Shown piece after piece: positions 1-12,623 of a stretch of DNA of 64,000 nucleotides (its first letter is position 1; every line of letters begins with the position of its first letter). The stretch is taken from NCBI GenBank assembly GCA_964017145.1, contig OZ024843.1:4110443-4174442 (forward strand). The letters are read 5' to 3'. The notes beneath the pieces are model-generated. The model ran no database searches. It had not been told where the DNA came from and worked only from the letters and a program-made list of their open reading frames with translations. This stretch comes from Agrocybe praecox. Lineage: Eukaryota; Basidiomycota; Agaricomycetes; Agaricales; Agrocybaceae. A program made the translations under genes and the position numbers.

Positions 1-3000
1 ACGTCTTTTAATAAATAACGCCATCTATATGGAGCTTTTCGGATGATGATATCAAAATCAATAGATGGATAATAGCCTTGGAAATGAATACACCATTTAT
101 CCTTGATAAGTAGAAGAGTCGATCCGACGACACCTCAGAAGTCTAGGTAGTACTAGAACCCACATAATGTCCGTATTAGGTCACATCCACTTCTCGAACT
201 GCCAGCTTACCATCAATCGGTACTTCTAAGTCGTTCAGAAGGAGAGGCCTGAGCGGAATACTTAACATAACTTCTCATAACTTCAAGAAGAAAATGACCC
301 ATCGCAGCCCCATATTGAGTAGCCCTCACATGGCGGTGGGGGAAGGGGCTCTAAAGGGTCAACAACTCCAGAGAGCGTTTGTTAAAACAAAAGTATTGAC
401 GTCTTCACCAGGTGACCCATCATGTCATGACTATTAACTGTATGGATAGATGAGAACCACACACGTTTGTTCGGGGATCAATTGTGCATCATATTTGGTT
501 TGAATTCATTTAATTCCTATAGCTATTCGTGTCCGCGACGAATAGGGCCAAAGCACCCAACAAGCGGGGTAGACGATCTTCAGGCGTCGGATCGAAACCA
601 TTCCTCCAAGTGACAGGTAAACTTTATCTGACACATCACATATGAGCTATTACTTTACCGCCGAACAGTTGAGGATGAGTCGAGAAGTCTTGACCAAAAT
701 CACGAGTTTAGCACAGCTTACGATCCTGAAACTAAAAAAAGCCATGGCATTATTTTATTCACAAAAATGTATATCGCATCGTACCCGATAATATGTTTGG
801 TGGTCACTAGACCATCACAGTCGTTATCTCGGTACTGTACCCAGTAGGGGGCTTGTCGAATCCTTTCTTGACAGAGACTTTCGCCTAGGAAAAAATAATT
901 TGAGATATGGGCTTCCTCTCGGCCTCGAGTGTGTATGTATCCTGGGACGTGATTCGCAGGTCTTCCTGCGGGGAGAGAGTCTTGATGAATGTGTCGGATG
1001 TATCAGTTCATACGATCTCATGATCTCCGGTATTCTTCACCAGGACATGTTTGAATTTGTGAGCGGCGGACATAGCCCCTAGTCAGAGGAAGGTCGCTTA
1101 ACATGAAAGTCAACGAGGTTTACGACCATAGTCAAATACACCTACAATAAAATGCGGGTAGGACCACTCCTATGTGAAAGGTAATTTAGCTTAGGATTCA
1201 GCTTAAAATGTGATGTAACCATAGCACACTTACGACTGCTGGGATAGAAAACTGGGAATGAAAATTGGAGTCAACGATCCAGGACTGGTCAAGTATACGA
1301 CACACGGGAGCGCCTGACTGGTACGTGTAAATGTCAGAAAACCGGTTAAGGTCGCTTCCGAACATCCTCAGTTGTCTATGAGACTCAACACGAGCAGACA
1401 GACGTTAAGCAGGTCTTTGCGGGTAAAGGAAAGAGAACATGCTGTACGCGACGGTTCTAATCTAATGGGCCATCGCACGATCCCATGATCTGCGGCAACG
1501 GCCGAACGCTGCAAGAGCGTAAACCCCAGACAGTAAACGCCGCAGACATCTTAAGATCTTTATGCTATCAAGGATGACGTTATTGCTATAGCTGCGGTGG
1601 AAAATATTTGTACCACGGACTTGAAATCGCGGCCAACTCAATCCATTGAATTGAATCAAGTATAAATATTAAGATTTCACTTGACCTGTGAAGGAAACTG
1701 TGATTCATTAGAGAAGACGCCCGTGTGAGCAACTCCGTCTAGTGCGATTTGTTTCAGGTGCTGTAAGACGAGCAGATAACCCGGGTATTATAAAAATCAG
1801 CAATAATTTTGTTCTTCCCTCATAACTTCTCGTCTGTTCCGCAGTTTGCATATATCGTAAGCTATCACTCAAACTAATATTTGATATAATTTACGCTTAC
1901 ATACTTTGCTCTCCCAATATAGATTATTACACCCCAAATATAGACGTGCGCCTTGTCCTATCACCTACCCTCGTTCATATTCACATATATTACTAGAATT
2001 CTGCGATGGATATTTTTTCTCAAGAGCGGTAACGTACGAGCCTCGCGCCAAGCTCAATATCTATAATAGTGCCAATAACGGGCGCACAACAATCTCTTGG
2101 GGGAAGGTTGGGCAAAATGTGGTACTTGAGGCGGGGGGAAATTTCGGCACTGGAACGTTCGCGGTCTCCGATAAGAACTCTGCCCGCGTTGTATAAATCG
2201 AAGTCGAGGCAGAAAAAATGTCAATTAAAGCGAAAGATGGGGTACCGGTCGCCGGGTTCGCCCTTGACATCGTCACATACATCAACTTAGGGTATCCATT
2301 CTACCTTAGGTGCTAGCCCAGACGCCCGGTAGTGTCGTTGGATAACTTTTGTTATTTTATTTCAGATATGAATAGATCGGGGAATTTGGCTGACGATTTT
2401 AGGAAGAGACACAAAAAACTTGGATGATTCAGTGCAACTACATAACTGGACTTCTAGGGGGACGTCATAATTCAATGTCAAGGGCAAAACAGAAATCAAC
2501 GGCATCTGACGGCATACTCATTTGGAACACGGGCCGCATAAAAATAAATCTCTGCCAAACATTAACGGCGCTTGAACATTCAAGCATACGGCAAGTTGAC
2601 TAACTGGATAGGGAGTTTGCATCTACTTTTCATAGTTTGACGACGCACATAGATCATCTTGAAAATTTCATCACAAGGTACGCTAATGCCAACTGGTATC
2701 TTCGCAATTTCTGACTTCGTTCAATCGAAGGTACGTGCGTCGTGACCTACAAAATGTCAGGATCATACATGGAACAGATTTTGTAGACTATTGTGGGACG
2801 ATGGCAGTGAGGAATAACATTGGGTCAGTCAACCTCGCTGCTCACGATGAATATGCCGTATTTCGCATTGCGATGCGAAAAAAATGATGCAAGATTACAA
2901 AGTATGATTGATTGTTGCAAATAAAATGAGCTACCGTATGATAAATTCGATAAGACTAGCTAAAGAAAGGAATTGGAAAGCCGCGGCCAGGACGTCCACG

Positions 3001-3914
3001 CAGCTGCACTGTGACATGACAAGATTGGAGAGCTCTATGCTAGATTATGGCCAAACCTCAGGCCTCAATGGTGGACATTAAAAGACAGCCTCTTGGTAAA
3101 CGTGTTGAAGTTGACGTCCACAGCATAGGATGACAAGAAGTCAAATAGCAAACTAGGCGACATTAAGAAACAAGGAGGGGGGCTGAGAAAAGAAATGATA
3201 ACACACCTAAGCCGCGACAGTACTTTCTACGCCTGAAGATTCCCGCCGCATTCCGAAGTTTGGCATAAAGAACGATACGACAACGCAGTTAATGGAAGAG
3301 AAAAAATATAGAAGCAGAAAAAGAAGGATTGGAAGGGGAAACCGCCATCAGACCAGTGTAAGCCCGTCCCTTTGTTTTAAACAAGGTATGTGGCGCCGAA
3401 CGGACGATGTCAATGCCGCCAGCAGCCTCCAATTGCTCAGAGGCGCGGCGGGCTCAACTCGCTGCACCGTAAATTATCATCATGGGCGGTTTTGATTGTG
3501 GAAGAATCGAAGATAAAGGAGGGGTCTGGGAATGTCAGGTTTATATATGTTGAAAATTTGATCGTATTCCCACGCTCACGCGCATCCCAAATTGACCCGC
3601 CGTCGTGGAGATTAGATTAGATTAGAACCCCTACCTGTGACAGCGCGACGCGCCTAGTGGTATACGCAACCACTGCCTTTGACTGGAACTGTTACTTGCT
3701 GACGCGACACCGAGCCCAAATACCCAAGTTGGCCGCACGATGGACTGCCAAAAGTACATTAGAAGTGTCTTCAATCTAGCAACTACTGGAGAATCATCAA
3801 ACTACATCTCCTGGTAAATTCTATGAGCACTGCGCCTTGTACACCTCTGCAAGCATCTATGCATTCGTGTACTCCTAGTATTGTAAGTCCTATTATTTAA
3901 CCTGAAACTCTACT
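1..3914. other. Intergenic, no convincing gene
   Basis: I see no reading frame with a recognisable domain or a consistent exon chain here. The one patch with coding-like character is at about 2020-2290 (listed separately). Near the right end, at 3611-3626, there is a short run of repeated GATTA units, followed at 3643-3653 by the motif GCGCGACGCGC that recurs elsewhere in the window. Confidence 0.6.
2029..2290 (+). pseudogene. Possible decayed coding exon, unknown family
   Basis: A plus-strand frame reads for about 55 codons with protein-like composition (motifs ISWGKVGQNV and GTGTFAVSDKN), hits a TAA at about 2197, then continues in the same frame for about 30 more codons (KDGVPVAGFALDIVTYIN) to a second stop. 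The patch is richer in G+C than its surroundings. It could be the remnant of a small soluble beta-rich protein, but I do not recognise the family and see no neighbouring exons. Chance is a real alternative. Confidence 0.25.
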
Positions 3915-6577
3915 CTAATCATCGAATGCTCCGGCCTGAATCGAGTAGAGCTTGGCATATTGACCTTGCCTCTTTATAAGGTCGCTATGGATCCCGCACT
4001 CAGCAATTTCGCCGTCTTTCATGCATCTATATTTCGTACAGAGAATATGGTTGGCTGAGAAATGGTCGAAAGAAAATATGTGATGGTCTTAACGTACATG
4101 ATCATATCCGCGTGCTTGGTAAGGTGGCCAAATCGGTGAGTGACCATTATGAGGGTCTTCCCCCTCCTTTCAGCTAGCAGATTATTGAACAGCTCGAGCT
4201 CGGCCTCTGCGTCCAAAGCAGAGCTTGGCTCATCAACCGCTACGAGCCTGACTTGTCCGCTCTTGAATTTGAAAAATGCACGTGCACTGATATATTGAAA
4301 ACACAGACGTTCGTCAAGACTCAATACGCTTTCACAGAAGTGAGTGAAATGTATACGTACGCTACTATTCGCTGTGTTTCCCCCCCGGAAACGTCTATGT
4401 CCTTTCGCAGGTCCATCATCTCTTTGTACAAAGGATGATTTGGCTTGTTGTAGATATTAGAGGCGTAAATATATGTTCTATTCTTCAATGTTGTCTGTAA
4501 TCCATCCTTAAAATTCTTGATAACTGATAGTGCTCCTCCTTTCTTAGCAGCGTCTAGCAGCATCTCTTCATTTTCCGCAAGTTCGAAGTTCCCCAATCCG
4601 ATATTTTCAGCCAGACTCAAGGGGTAGAGGCCACTATCTTGGCTAAGAATGGTGGTGGCTTTCTGGAGATTCTGCGAAACGTATTGATTGGCTGGTTTCC
4701 CATCGATTAAATATTCGCCGGAAGTAGGCTCATATTGTCTGGATAAAAGCTTCACGAGCGTTGACTTTCCACATCCGTTTTCGCCAACTATGATGACTAC
4801 TTGTCCTGCCAATATCTTAAGCGAGACTCCGTTTAGTGCCGGGATAACCTTTTGCTGAGACGGATAACTGAATACGACATCTCTAAAAGATTTTTTATTT
4901 AGTCTGTATACCGGGGCAGCCGGCGAAGCAAGGGCGTACCTCAGCTCAAGGGACATCCCTTGTGAAGGATCATAATCATAACTTAGAGGGGGTGGATACG
5001 ACAATCGACAACCAGCAGAACTTTCTTCATTCGTTGAATAGATGACTTGCAACGCTTGAGTGCTGTTCATAAAAGAAGAGAACGCATCGAACGTCCTTTC
5101 AATAGCTTCTTTAGCGCTTTGCGCTAATTGCTGTAAGATGGCAATAGATGCAATGGACGTCACGGCAGTTCCACTACCACCACTTCGCAGAGATGTCAAT
5201 GCGCAATATGCCTGGAAACTTGATTAGCCACTCGCCACATACGAACCAGTCTGCCAGAAGGTAATATTATCTTACTAGTGGAAGGTTTTGCAGGATGCTT
5301 GAGAAAGCATGCGAAACCACCTGACGATATACATTAACGTAGTATCTCGGAAGGGTAGGGAATTGTGGTGTTGGTATGTCACCGAGACGCTCGAAAGTTT
5401 TCTTCAATTCTATAACTGCATCAGCCAAAATTCAATATCGAAGCAATGTTTGGAACGTACCAGCTATAACCCAGTTCCCGACGTTATTGTTTACAATGTC
5501 CTGCTTGTAATCGTTGGCAAATCTTCTTAAGGAAGTCATCCGTAAATAGTCAAGATTGTTAACGTAACCTAGAATGACTGACGGATATATATAAGCTTTC
5601 AGTCGTATTGGGAGTTATAATGCGTAAACTCACCGTCTCTTGGAAGCGACTGACGTGAGAGCATGTCGTGGAGAGGTTCGCAGGCACAGACGAGCGCGAA
5701 TAAAGGCCCTCCTTCTTTCTTCGATATATGCCAAACGAGGAGTACGCGAGACACTGACTTGCACAATTCTCCAACAAATTCAAATATATGAGTTAGCGCC
5801 TCCAGTGCTTGTTGAGGGGTCGGGGTAAGTTGTTCTTCTAAGCCAGCGGTTTCTATTAACGGCAATTCAGAATTTAGGGGATCTATTATGGCAGTGCTGT
5901 ATTTATACTTTGCAACGTAGTGGGGTCCTTTCGAAAGTCGGCTAGAGGTGTAAAACACATCAGCAAATGTGTGGCACTATGTAACGTCAAATGGGTGTCT
6001 GTACCTTGCAGCAATATAATTTGGAAATGACGTGCGGCTCTTTTCTGCAGTGTCTGTGCAATTGATCGCCTGATGTTCAAGCAGTTTATGAATCCGTGAA
6101 TCCGTGCATCAGAGAAAGTAATCGACCCACTGATAGGTTCGCGCACAAAAGACCAGGACAGTTTGGAGGACGTGGTAGAGTATTCTGATCAAAAGGGCTT
6201 GAGGATCGACTCTTCCTGTCGCCATTCCAGCTTCGACCTTGGGGGAAAAAATCAAGATCAAGAGCCGATAATCAGATGTGTGTATGTATAGCGAAGAATC
6301 TAAGGAGAGTACACACCGTCCGTAGCAGCTGGCTTGAGATTAAGGTCGTAATTGCCATGTCGAGTCCATCTAGGACTTGCAGGAGTATAGAAACCACGAG
6401 AGCAAAGGGGGCGACACGGTAGATATCGGAAAGTAACAAAAAGAAAAGCGGGAATGTCGATCTCACTTGTGAGAATAGTCTTTTGGAAGGGAGAAGGGGT
6501 TCTCTGGAGACTTTGACTTTCCATGTACCTAGCTGATAGCTAGTGATGGAAATTGGCTCGTTTAAAACGTCGCTCAT
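3915..6577 (-). CDS. ABC half-transporter (ABCB/MsbA-like)
   Basis: ATP-driven membrane transporter; the substrate cannot be read from sequence. The ATP-binding half is clear: Walker A GENGCGKST (around 4770), signature VSGGETQRI (around 4390), Walker B LVAVDEPSSALD and H-loop MVTHRFGH (4130-4250). The N-terminal exon from the ATG at 6577 carries hydrophobic segments (FPLFFLLLSDIYRVAPFALVV) ahead of the split membrane region. At least seven exons are needed. One intron falls between the signature motif and Walker B (GTACGT to AG, about 4271-4345) and joins ...QRIVA to ARAFFKF. The last exon reads MKDGEIAECG...IQAGAFDD and stops at 3915-3917. The estimated 650-700 residues fit a half-transporter with one membrane and one ATPase domain. 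No frameshift or missing ATPase motif was seen. Middle exon borders are approximate. Confidence 0.82.
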
Positions 6578-7994
6578 AAGTGAGGAGGAATGGGGCGAGG
6601 TGATTTAGAATGGATGGGAATGTGGGCACGTTCGGGCCCCGCATCCGATAAAAACAATCTCAAAGACTTGTGACAAACAACAGTGCATATCAGCATACAC
6701 ATCACGTTTAACGACCATAAATGTAAGGCTAATGTTTAACCTAGCCCCTCTATTGTGGCTAAGTGGAAAAACCAGGATAACCTTGGTTGGAGAAGTTTAA
6801 TCTCGAATATTATGGTTAGGCGAATAATTTGTAGACAGGCATAGGCTCGGAAAGATGCCTACACCAACAGATATTTTTTTAAATCTTCAAACATAAACAC
6901 CAAATAAGATTTTTCGAGTCTTTCAGGTCTCGGTCTTCGGGGAGAGCAGGAAGAGAAGAAAAGATATATGAGGAATGTGAAGGAAAGGAAACCGACTATC
7001 AGCGTGGATTAATAGTTTGATGGGTGCGGAGGTTTGAGCGGTGGACTTGCACAAAGCGCGAAAACAGAGCACGTGACATAAGCAAAAAACCTACGCGACG
7101 CGACTTTCAACTTGAAAGAGAAGCGTGTTTGGGCAAGGCCCGAGCGCTTGGGAGGCCCAAAGCAAGCGATCCAAATGCCCTGTTGCTGTGCCAAACACTA
7201 AAAAGAATGGGTGGGGGCGAAAAAATGCACCGCCGAGAGCTCAGCAGTAATCTATTTACAATATGGAAAGGCCTCCTAAAATAGTTTAAACTCGCTTACA
7301 TATGCCAATCCTCTAATGCTGACCACGATTTGCAAGAATCAAGGCGGTGAGCACACTAATCTAGTTTCTTCTCCGAGCATGTAGATTTTCATCTCTTAAA
7401 ATGAGCCCAAATGTTTGAACTTCGGGAAACATTGCGAAAACATATTGGGTGAGTACTATTAATAGAGACACGGTGATGCAATCAATTATCTAAAGCCGTA
7501 AGTGGTCGGGACTCCGAGGCGCCATCAGTATGACATCAGTCTTCAGAAGTTTAAGTAATCCCAGTCTTACTCACGGAAGAGACTAACTTTAAGTAGTTAA
7601 ATCATCAATGCGCGTTATTTCCACCCTTCGGGGCGGCGATCACGGAGTGACGTTGCTTGATTTATTTGTTGCGGTGTCTGGTTGCTCGAATATCACCAAC
7701 TTGTGGGCTACGTACCTCCAGAGAAAGTCATCATGCATCATGGCTCATTTCAATCTTACTTGCTTTGATCAGAACACATCATTTATTCTCGGGACTCTGC
7801 TGTAGTCATGGATTTGTGCGCTCAACGTCTTTCACGTCTTTCGATGGACTGCACAGTTGATTCCTCCGGAAGTCCCAAATGCAGTCCACTTTAAAAATGC
7901 ATGTATTATGGTCCCTATTTCCCCTTTGCTTCATTCCCCGTTCCTTTTCTTTTTCTTCTGAGCCTGGCTGGTACCAGTAATAAGAGTTTTCCTC
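6578..7994. other. Divergent intergenic region between ABC gene and noxA
   Basis: This is the shared upstream region of two divergently transcribed genes. No coding frame is convincing. The motif ACGCGACGCGAC lies at 7093-7104, one of several intergenic copies in the window. A purine-rich stretch covers about 6940-6990. Confidence 0.5.
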
Positions 7995-10062
7995 ATGGTC
8001 GAGACATGGTTTCGTCGGGAGCTTCTGATTGGTCGTCGATTGGTCTTCAACGTTCTTTTTTATGGTGCCCATTTTGCATTATTCGCCTACGGCTGGTGGA
8101 GTCAGGTTCGCATTGCATAATTATTTTAATTATGGTGCATCGGTCTGACTATCGTTCTTAGGCGACCAATCCCAAGCTGGCCGGTCTCAATAGTCTAAAA
8201 TTCTCGGTATGGATATCACGCGGGGCAGGTCTAGTTCTGGCTTTCGACGGAGGCCTGATTCTCGTACCAATGCTGCGAAATATCATTCGTATTGTCCGAC
8301 CAAAGCTGGCCTGGTTATTTCCAGCGGACGAAAATATTTGGTTCCACAGACAAGTAGCATATTCTATGGCATTTTGGGCAATGGTGCACACCACTGCTCA
8401 TTATGTTAACTTCATAAACGTCGAGCGGACGCGTAAGTCAAGTTGGTTTTTCTCCGAAGAGTAGCAGCTGAATGCTGTAACAGAGATCCGCCCGCAGATT
8501 GCTGTTGAAATTCACTACACGCAACCAGGCGGTATTACTGGCCACTTCATGTTACTAATTATAGTGCTCATGTACTCCACTGCACACAACAAAATTCGAA
8601 AGCAGGCTTTCGAGGTATTCTGGTATACACATCATCTCGCGTTCTTTTTTATGCTGGGACTTTACACACATGCCACGGGATGTTTTGTTCGTGACTCACC
8701 CGACCCAAAGTTCCTCAGGACGTTTCCTTTCTATAACACGGAGCATTGCCTCGGGTACGAAAGCTGGAGGTTTACCATCTGGCCTGGGATCATCTACTTC
8801 GGTGAACGAATATGGCGAGAAATTCGGGCACGTAGATCCACTAAGCTTTCAAAAGTACTCGTTCATCCAAGTGGTTAGTACAATTTTATCTGCAAAAAAT
8901 GGCGCTCATATATCTGCCTGTCTCAGGTGCCATGGAACTTCGTATTCTAAAACCGAGCTTCAAGTATACTCCAGGCCAATGGTTATTTTTCCAAGTACCA
9001 GAATTATCCCCTTGGCAATGGCACCCAGTACGTTGATATGCCATCGAAAGATACACGGCGCTGATGATCCCGACGTCTCCAGTTTACCATTACGTCTGCG
9101 CCCGAGGATCCATACGTCTCCATTCATGTCCGTCAGGTTGGAGACTTTACTCAAGCGCTCGGTTCCCGCTTAGGCGTTGGTCCGTCTGTCGTCGCCGCCA
9201 TGACATCCGCTGCCATGAAAGGATCGGAAAAAGATAGTGAACAGGTCGGTATATCCCGAGGTGACTTTGTCGAACTCGACCCTGCCGTTACCTCGGTAAT
9301 CCTTCCAAGAGTGCGTATTGACGGTCCGTATGGGGCACCGGCGGAAGATGTATTCGCGAATAAGATCGCCATTCTCATTGGCGCTGGGATAGGCGTTACA
9401 CCTTTTGCATCTATTCTCAAACATATTTGGTACAGGCAGAGGAAAAACAAATTAGGCTCCCTTCAACGTGTCGAGTTTATTTGGGTCTGTCGCGATGCTC
9501 CTTCTTTTGGCTGGTTCCAGAGCCTGCTCCAAGAAGTTGAGGCAGCTCAAGTTGATCGTGAGTTACATCCTGACTCGTAGCTAAACAAAGCGGTGAAACT
9601 GAACGAAATTGTCAGCAAACTTTCTACGTATCAATATATATCTTACGCAGAAAATCGGGGAAGATATGTTATGGAACATTGCTGTCAACGACGCTGGCGC
9701 CGATTACGACCCCTTGACCCTACTTCGTTCGCGAACGATGTTCGGGCGTCCCAACTGGACTCAAATATACTCGAAGATAAGGCAAGCCATCGAGTCGGGT
9801 CAATATCTTCTTGGAGCGACCTCACAGTTGAGGACCAAAGTTGGTGTACGTCGTCAGTCATATACAGGTATCGGACATGGTGTATTAAACCCTTTGTATA
9901 ACAGACATACTTTTGTGGTCCAGGTGAACTCGCAAAGGTTATCAGAAATGCTGCTATCGAGAACTCTAGTTCAAATGTGCAATTCACATTTGCCAAGGTA
10001 AGCGTATACTTCCATACTCATTTAGTGTACTTGTTCTCAATAAATTTCAGGAGCATTTTTGA
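7995..10062 (+). CDS. NADPH oxidase, NoxA type
   Basis: Membrane flavocytochrome that passes electrons from NADPH through FAD and two hemes to oxygen, making superoxide; in filamentous fungi NoxA acts in fruiting-body development and hyphal signalling. Eight exons join into about 550 residues, the usual NoxA length. The ATG at 7995 gives MVETWFRRELLIGRRLVFN, and exon 1 ends at 8105. Heme histidines have the family spacing: FHRQVAYSMAFWAMVH (14 apart) and THHLAFFFMLGLYTH (13 apart). The FAD motif HPFTITSAPEDPY is joined across an intron after CACCCA (about 9028). The NADPH site reads GPYGAPAEDV then LIGAGIGVTPFAS. The C terminus is FCGPGELAKV...FTFAKEHF; the last three codons sit in a tiny final exon (10051-10062). 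All splice sites used are GT-AG, though the first donor (GTTCGC) is weak. No calcium-binding EF-hands are seen, which fits NoxA rather than NoxC. No partner subunit (NoxR, Rac) is in the window. Confidence 0.95.
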
Positions 10063-10726
10063 ATGATTAACTGGGACTAAGTCGGTAGTTTTAGCATCCC
10101 GTCTTGCACTAATTATATACATGCCTATCCTATAGAAACATAGACGTACTTGTGGTCACCGTTCTCTTGGGAGGGTATAATCAATCGGAGGGTCATCGAT
10201 TATTAGTAGTACTTTAAGCTTAACTATAACAGCCTGTCTGCAACCACAGAGCGACATTCTGAATCTATGCAGAGAGTCCTTGGGTAGTACAGAGGTTATT
10301 ACCAGTCTGGAGAACTGAAAATTTATGCGTGATAACTGGTGAGCGAGCAGCTGGGCATGATCATGATGGCGGTAGTGGTCATGAAACCATGTACTTACTA
10401 TGCAGCTAATGACAGTTACTTACATGGGTAAGAAATCTAATCTAATCTATTAGTATTACATACGGCAAGTTGGTCAGAATGCACTGCCACACCGTTTAAT
10501 CCCGAATAGCCTTTTACTCGACTAAATGAACATTGTAAACCGACTTTGTACCTTTCCTTGTCCATTCTACTTTAGGACAAACAAACGTCCGTATATGTTC
10601 TCTGGGGTGCCTTGTATATTTGAATACAATGCTTCTTAGTACATACGCGACGCGAAAAATATAATTCCGGCACTATAAAGTCGGTCATAGTTCATAAATC
10701 CTAGGCCTAGACTCTAGGCAAACCCA
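10063..10726. other. Intergenic, upstream of F-box gene
   Basis: No coding frame is seen. The stretch contains repeated TCTAA units at 10437-10452 and the motif ACGCGACGCGAA at 10645-10656, just before a TATA-like box. Confidence 0.5.
10674..10680 (+). promoter_or_regulatory. TATA-like box of F-box gene
   Basis: TATAAAG lies 47 bases before the ATG at 10727. The spacing suits a short 5' leader. Confidence 0.5.
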
Positions 10727-12412
10727 ATGCCAACCAAAACTCCTCTCTCTGTCAAGGATTCTCTTCCCTACGATATCTTATGGTATATCTTCGCAATCAA
10801 CGCGACCGACCGAGATGAGGACGCCAACTTTCGCCTTGATACAACCCGACAATCCTCCCAGGTATGCGTAAAATGGCGCCACACCCTTCTAAATTCACCT
10901 TCAATATGGAGTCGATTGCTTGTCTTCGATAATCGCCAAACATGGAGGGGCCAGGTTCTTCTTCGCTCCAAGGACGCACCGCTGTGGGTTTCTGGAGATT
11001 CATCCTCTTGGACAAACGAGACATACCATCTTTTCTTTCAATTTTTGGATACGTATTGGGAGCGGTTGGAGCAGCTCGTCGCGAAACTGGGTAAATCTGC
11101 TGGAGGCAACAGGTTTCGGATGCAAGACGAGAAGGAAATATTGCGTTTTACCCATCGAAGGGCACCCCTCCTCAAATCTTTCGCTGTATCCTTCAACTTG
11201 GGTTGTTTCGACGAATTCACAAGGGACCTACCCCAAGTCTCCTTCGCTTTTGATGCGCCTCTATTGAGCACCTTTATTTGCAAGGCCTATCGGCCACCTA
11301 CCATATCCCCGTGGCACTCCAACATCCGCAGCCTTAGCTGCTTTCTCGATGGGACGATAGAGGAAAATCTGCAACTCCTTCGCTCGATGCCATTATTGGA
11401 GAAGCTGGACCTTTCCATTCCTACCGACGACGCAGAGAAATACGAGATTGTTTCCACAACGTCTCTTCCTACAACAAAACTCGAATTCCTGACTCACTTC
11501 CATATACGCACTTCACTTCGAAACTTCCTGTTAATCAAGGATCATCTCGTACTTCCAGATCCGGATACGTGTGAGCATGCATACCAAATCGAAATGGATA
11601 GCGGTTCTTGCTCTCTTCCTCGACTATTGGAGGACCTTGGAACAACTCTCCAAAAACACATCAAGAACGCGATGGCGTCTATGAAGCCTCAGAGGACGAT
11701 GCTCGGGTTTGACTATACGTCCGAACACCTGTCTTTGGGCATGAAGGGAATCAAAACAGCTATCAGACTATCATGGAGTGGGCTTATTCCGACGAAGGAC
11801 GTATTCAAGAGGATTTTGAACTCAGTTCATTCGCCTTACCTCGACACTGTCACTTGTCTTCGAATGATGGAGAGTCACTTTCAATACCACGACGTCGACT
11901 ATACGGAACAGATTCACGAATTTCTTCTGTCTGCCCTCCCTTCGGTGACCGATTTTTTCGCAGGAGCGAGCTTTTGGAGATCGTCGAGCGCTTTCATATA
12001 CCCAAAGGACAATACTACAAACATCCTTTTCCCGAAGCTCAATGCCATTTATATCGACCGACCCTCACTTACAGCCACCGCTACCAAGCAACGACAGTCC
12101 AAAAGCGACGGAGATGTTATTTCCTTCCTCCAAAGTCGCAAAGATGCAGGACTGTTCACGTCCTCCATCTCCATCATAACAAGTAAGGATCCGTCAAAGA
12201 TGGGCAGGTTCGGATTCATCCTTCGCAAGTTCAACAGTACACAAGTCTTTTGGTCATCGGGCCGTTTGCTGGAATACGACAACGGATGGAAAGTAGCGAA
12301 TTCTCCAGAAGCTGGGACTAAGCTTTATGAAACTATCGGACGACCGCCTCGGAAGAAATTTACAGACGAGTACATTAAATACATTAGAAGCGGTGAAAGT
12401 GACTCGATTTAA
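10727..12412 (+). CDS. F-box protein, single exon
   Basis: Probable substrate-recognition subunit of an SCF ubiquitin ligase; target unknown. The 561-residue frame has no intron. Residues 12-65 form an F-box-like segment (DSLPYDILWYIFAINATD ... SQVCVKWRHTLLNSPSIWSRL), with the conserved pattern of a leucine-rich helix, V-C-x-W-R and S-P-x-I-W. The rest resembles the long, variable C-terminal region with leucine-rich spacing that is common in expanded mushroom F-box families. The next gene on the opposite strand (12624-14204) is a clear relative: its F-box region shares NATD, FRL(D/N)TTR and SQVC, and both have a late FLQ(S/Y)RK motif. Their stops are about 210 bases apart, tail to tail. Confidence 0.8.
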   Translation: MPTKTPLSVKDSLPYDILWYIFAINATDRDEDANFRLDTTRQSSQVCVKWRHTLLNSPSIWSRLLVFDNRQTWRGQVLLRSKDAPLWVSGDSSSWTNETYHLFFQFLDTYWERLEQLVAKLGKSAGGNRFRMQDEKEILRFTHRRAPLLKSFAVSFNLGCFDEFTRDLPQVSFAFDAPLLSTFICKAYRPPTISPWHSNIRSLSCFLDGTIEENLQLLRSMPLLEKLDLSIPTDDAEKYEIVSTTSLPTTKLEFLTHFHIRTSLRNFLLIKDHLVLPDPDTCEHAYQIEMDSGSCSLPRLLEDLGTTLQKHIKNAMASMKPQRTMLGFDYTSEHLSLGMKGIKTAIRLSWSGLIPTKDVFKRILNSVHSPYLDTVTCLRMMESHFQYHDVDYTEQIHEFLLSALPSVTDFFAGASFWRSSSAFIYPKDNTTNILFPKLNAIYIDRPSLTATATKQRQSKSDGDVISFLQSRKDAGLFTSSISIITSKDPSKMGRFGFILRKFNSTQVFWSSGRLLEYDNGWKVANSPEAGTKLYETIGRPPRKKFTDEYIKYIRSGESDSI

Positions 12413-12623
12413 CGTTAACGTAGTACATATTCTAATAGTTATTCAACAAACGCGGATTTGCGGTAAATACGAGCGACAACAAAAGAAGTCGAAACGTTTT
12501 AACCTTTCCTGCTAGTTTTAATTTTGTTCGCACTTGGGCTTCGCTAACTGAAATAGAATCGTAGTACTTGTCCCGGTCCCCGCCAGAACCATTTTTGTGA
12601 TAGCCAGCATCTTGAGAACTGTT

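Noticed and set aside
7995..10062. Reading the gene as a ferric reductase
   Set aside because: The His spacing, the THHL segment, HPFTITSAPEDPY and the C-terminal FTFAKEHF are NADPH-oxidase features; ferric reductases lack this end.
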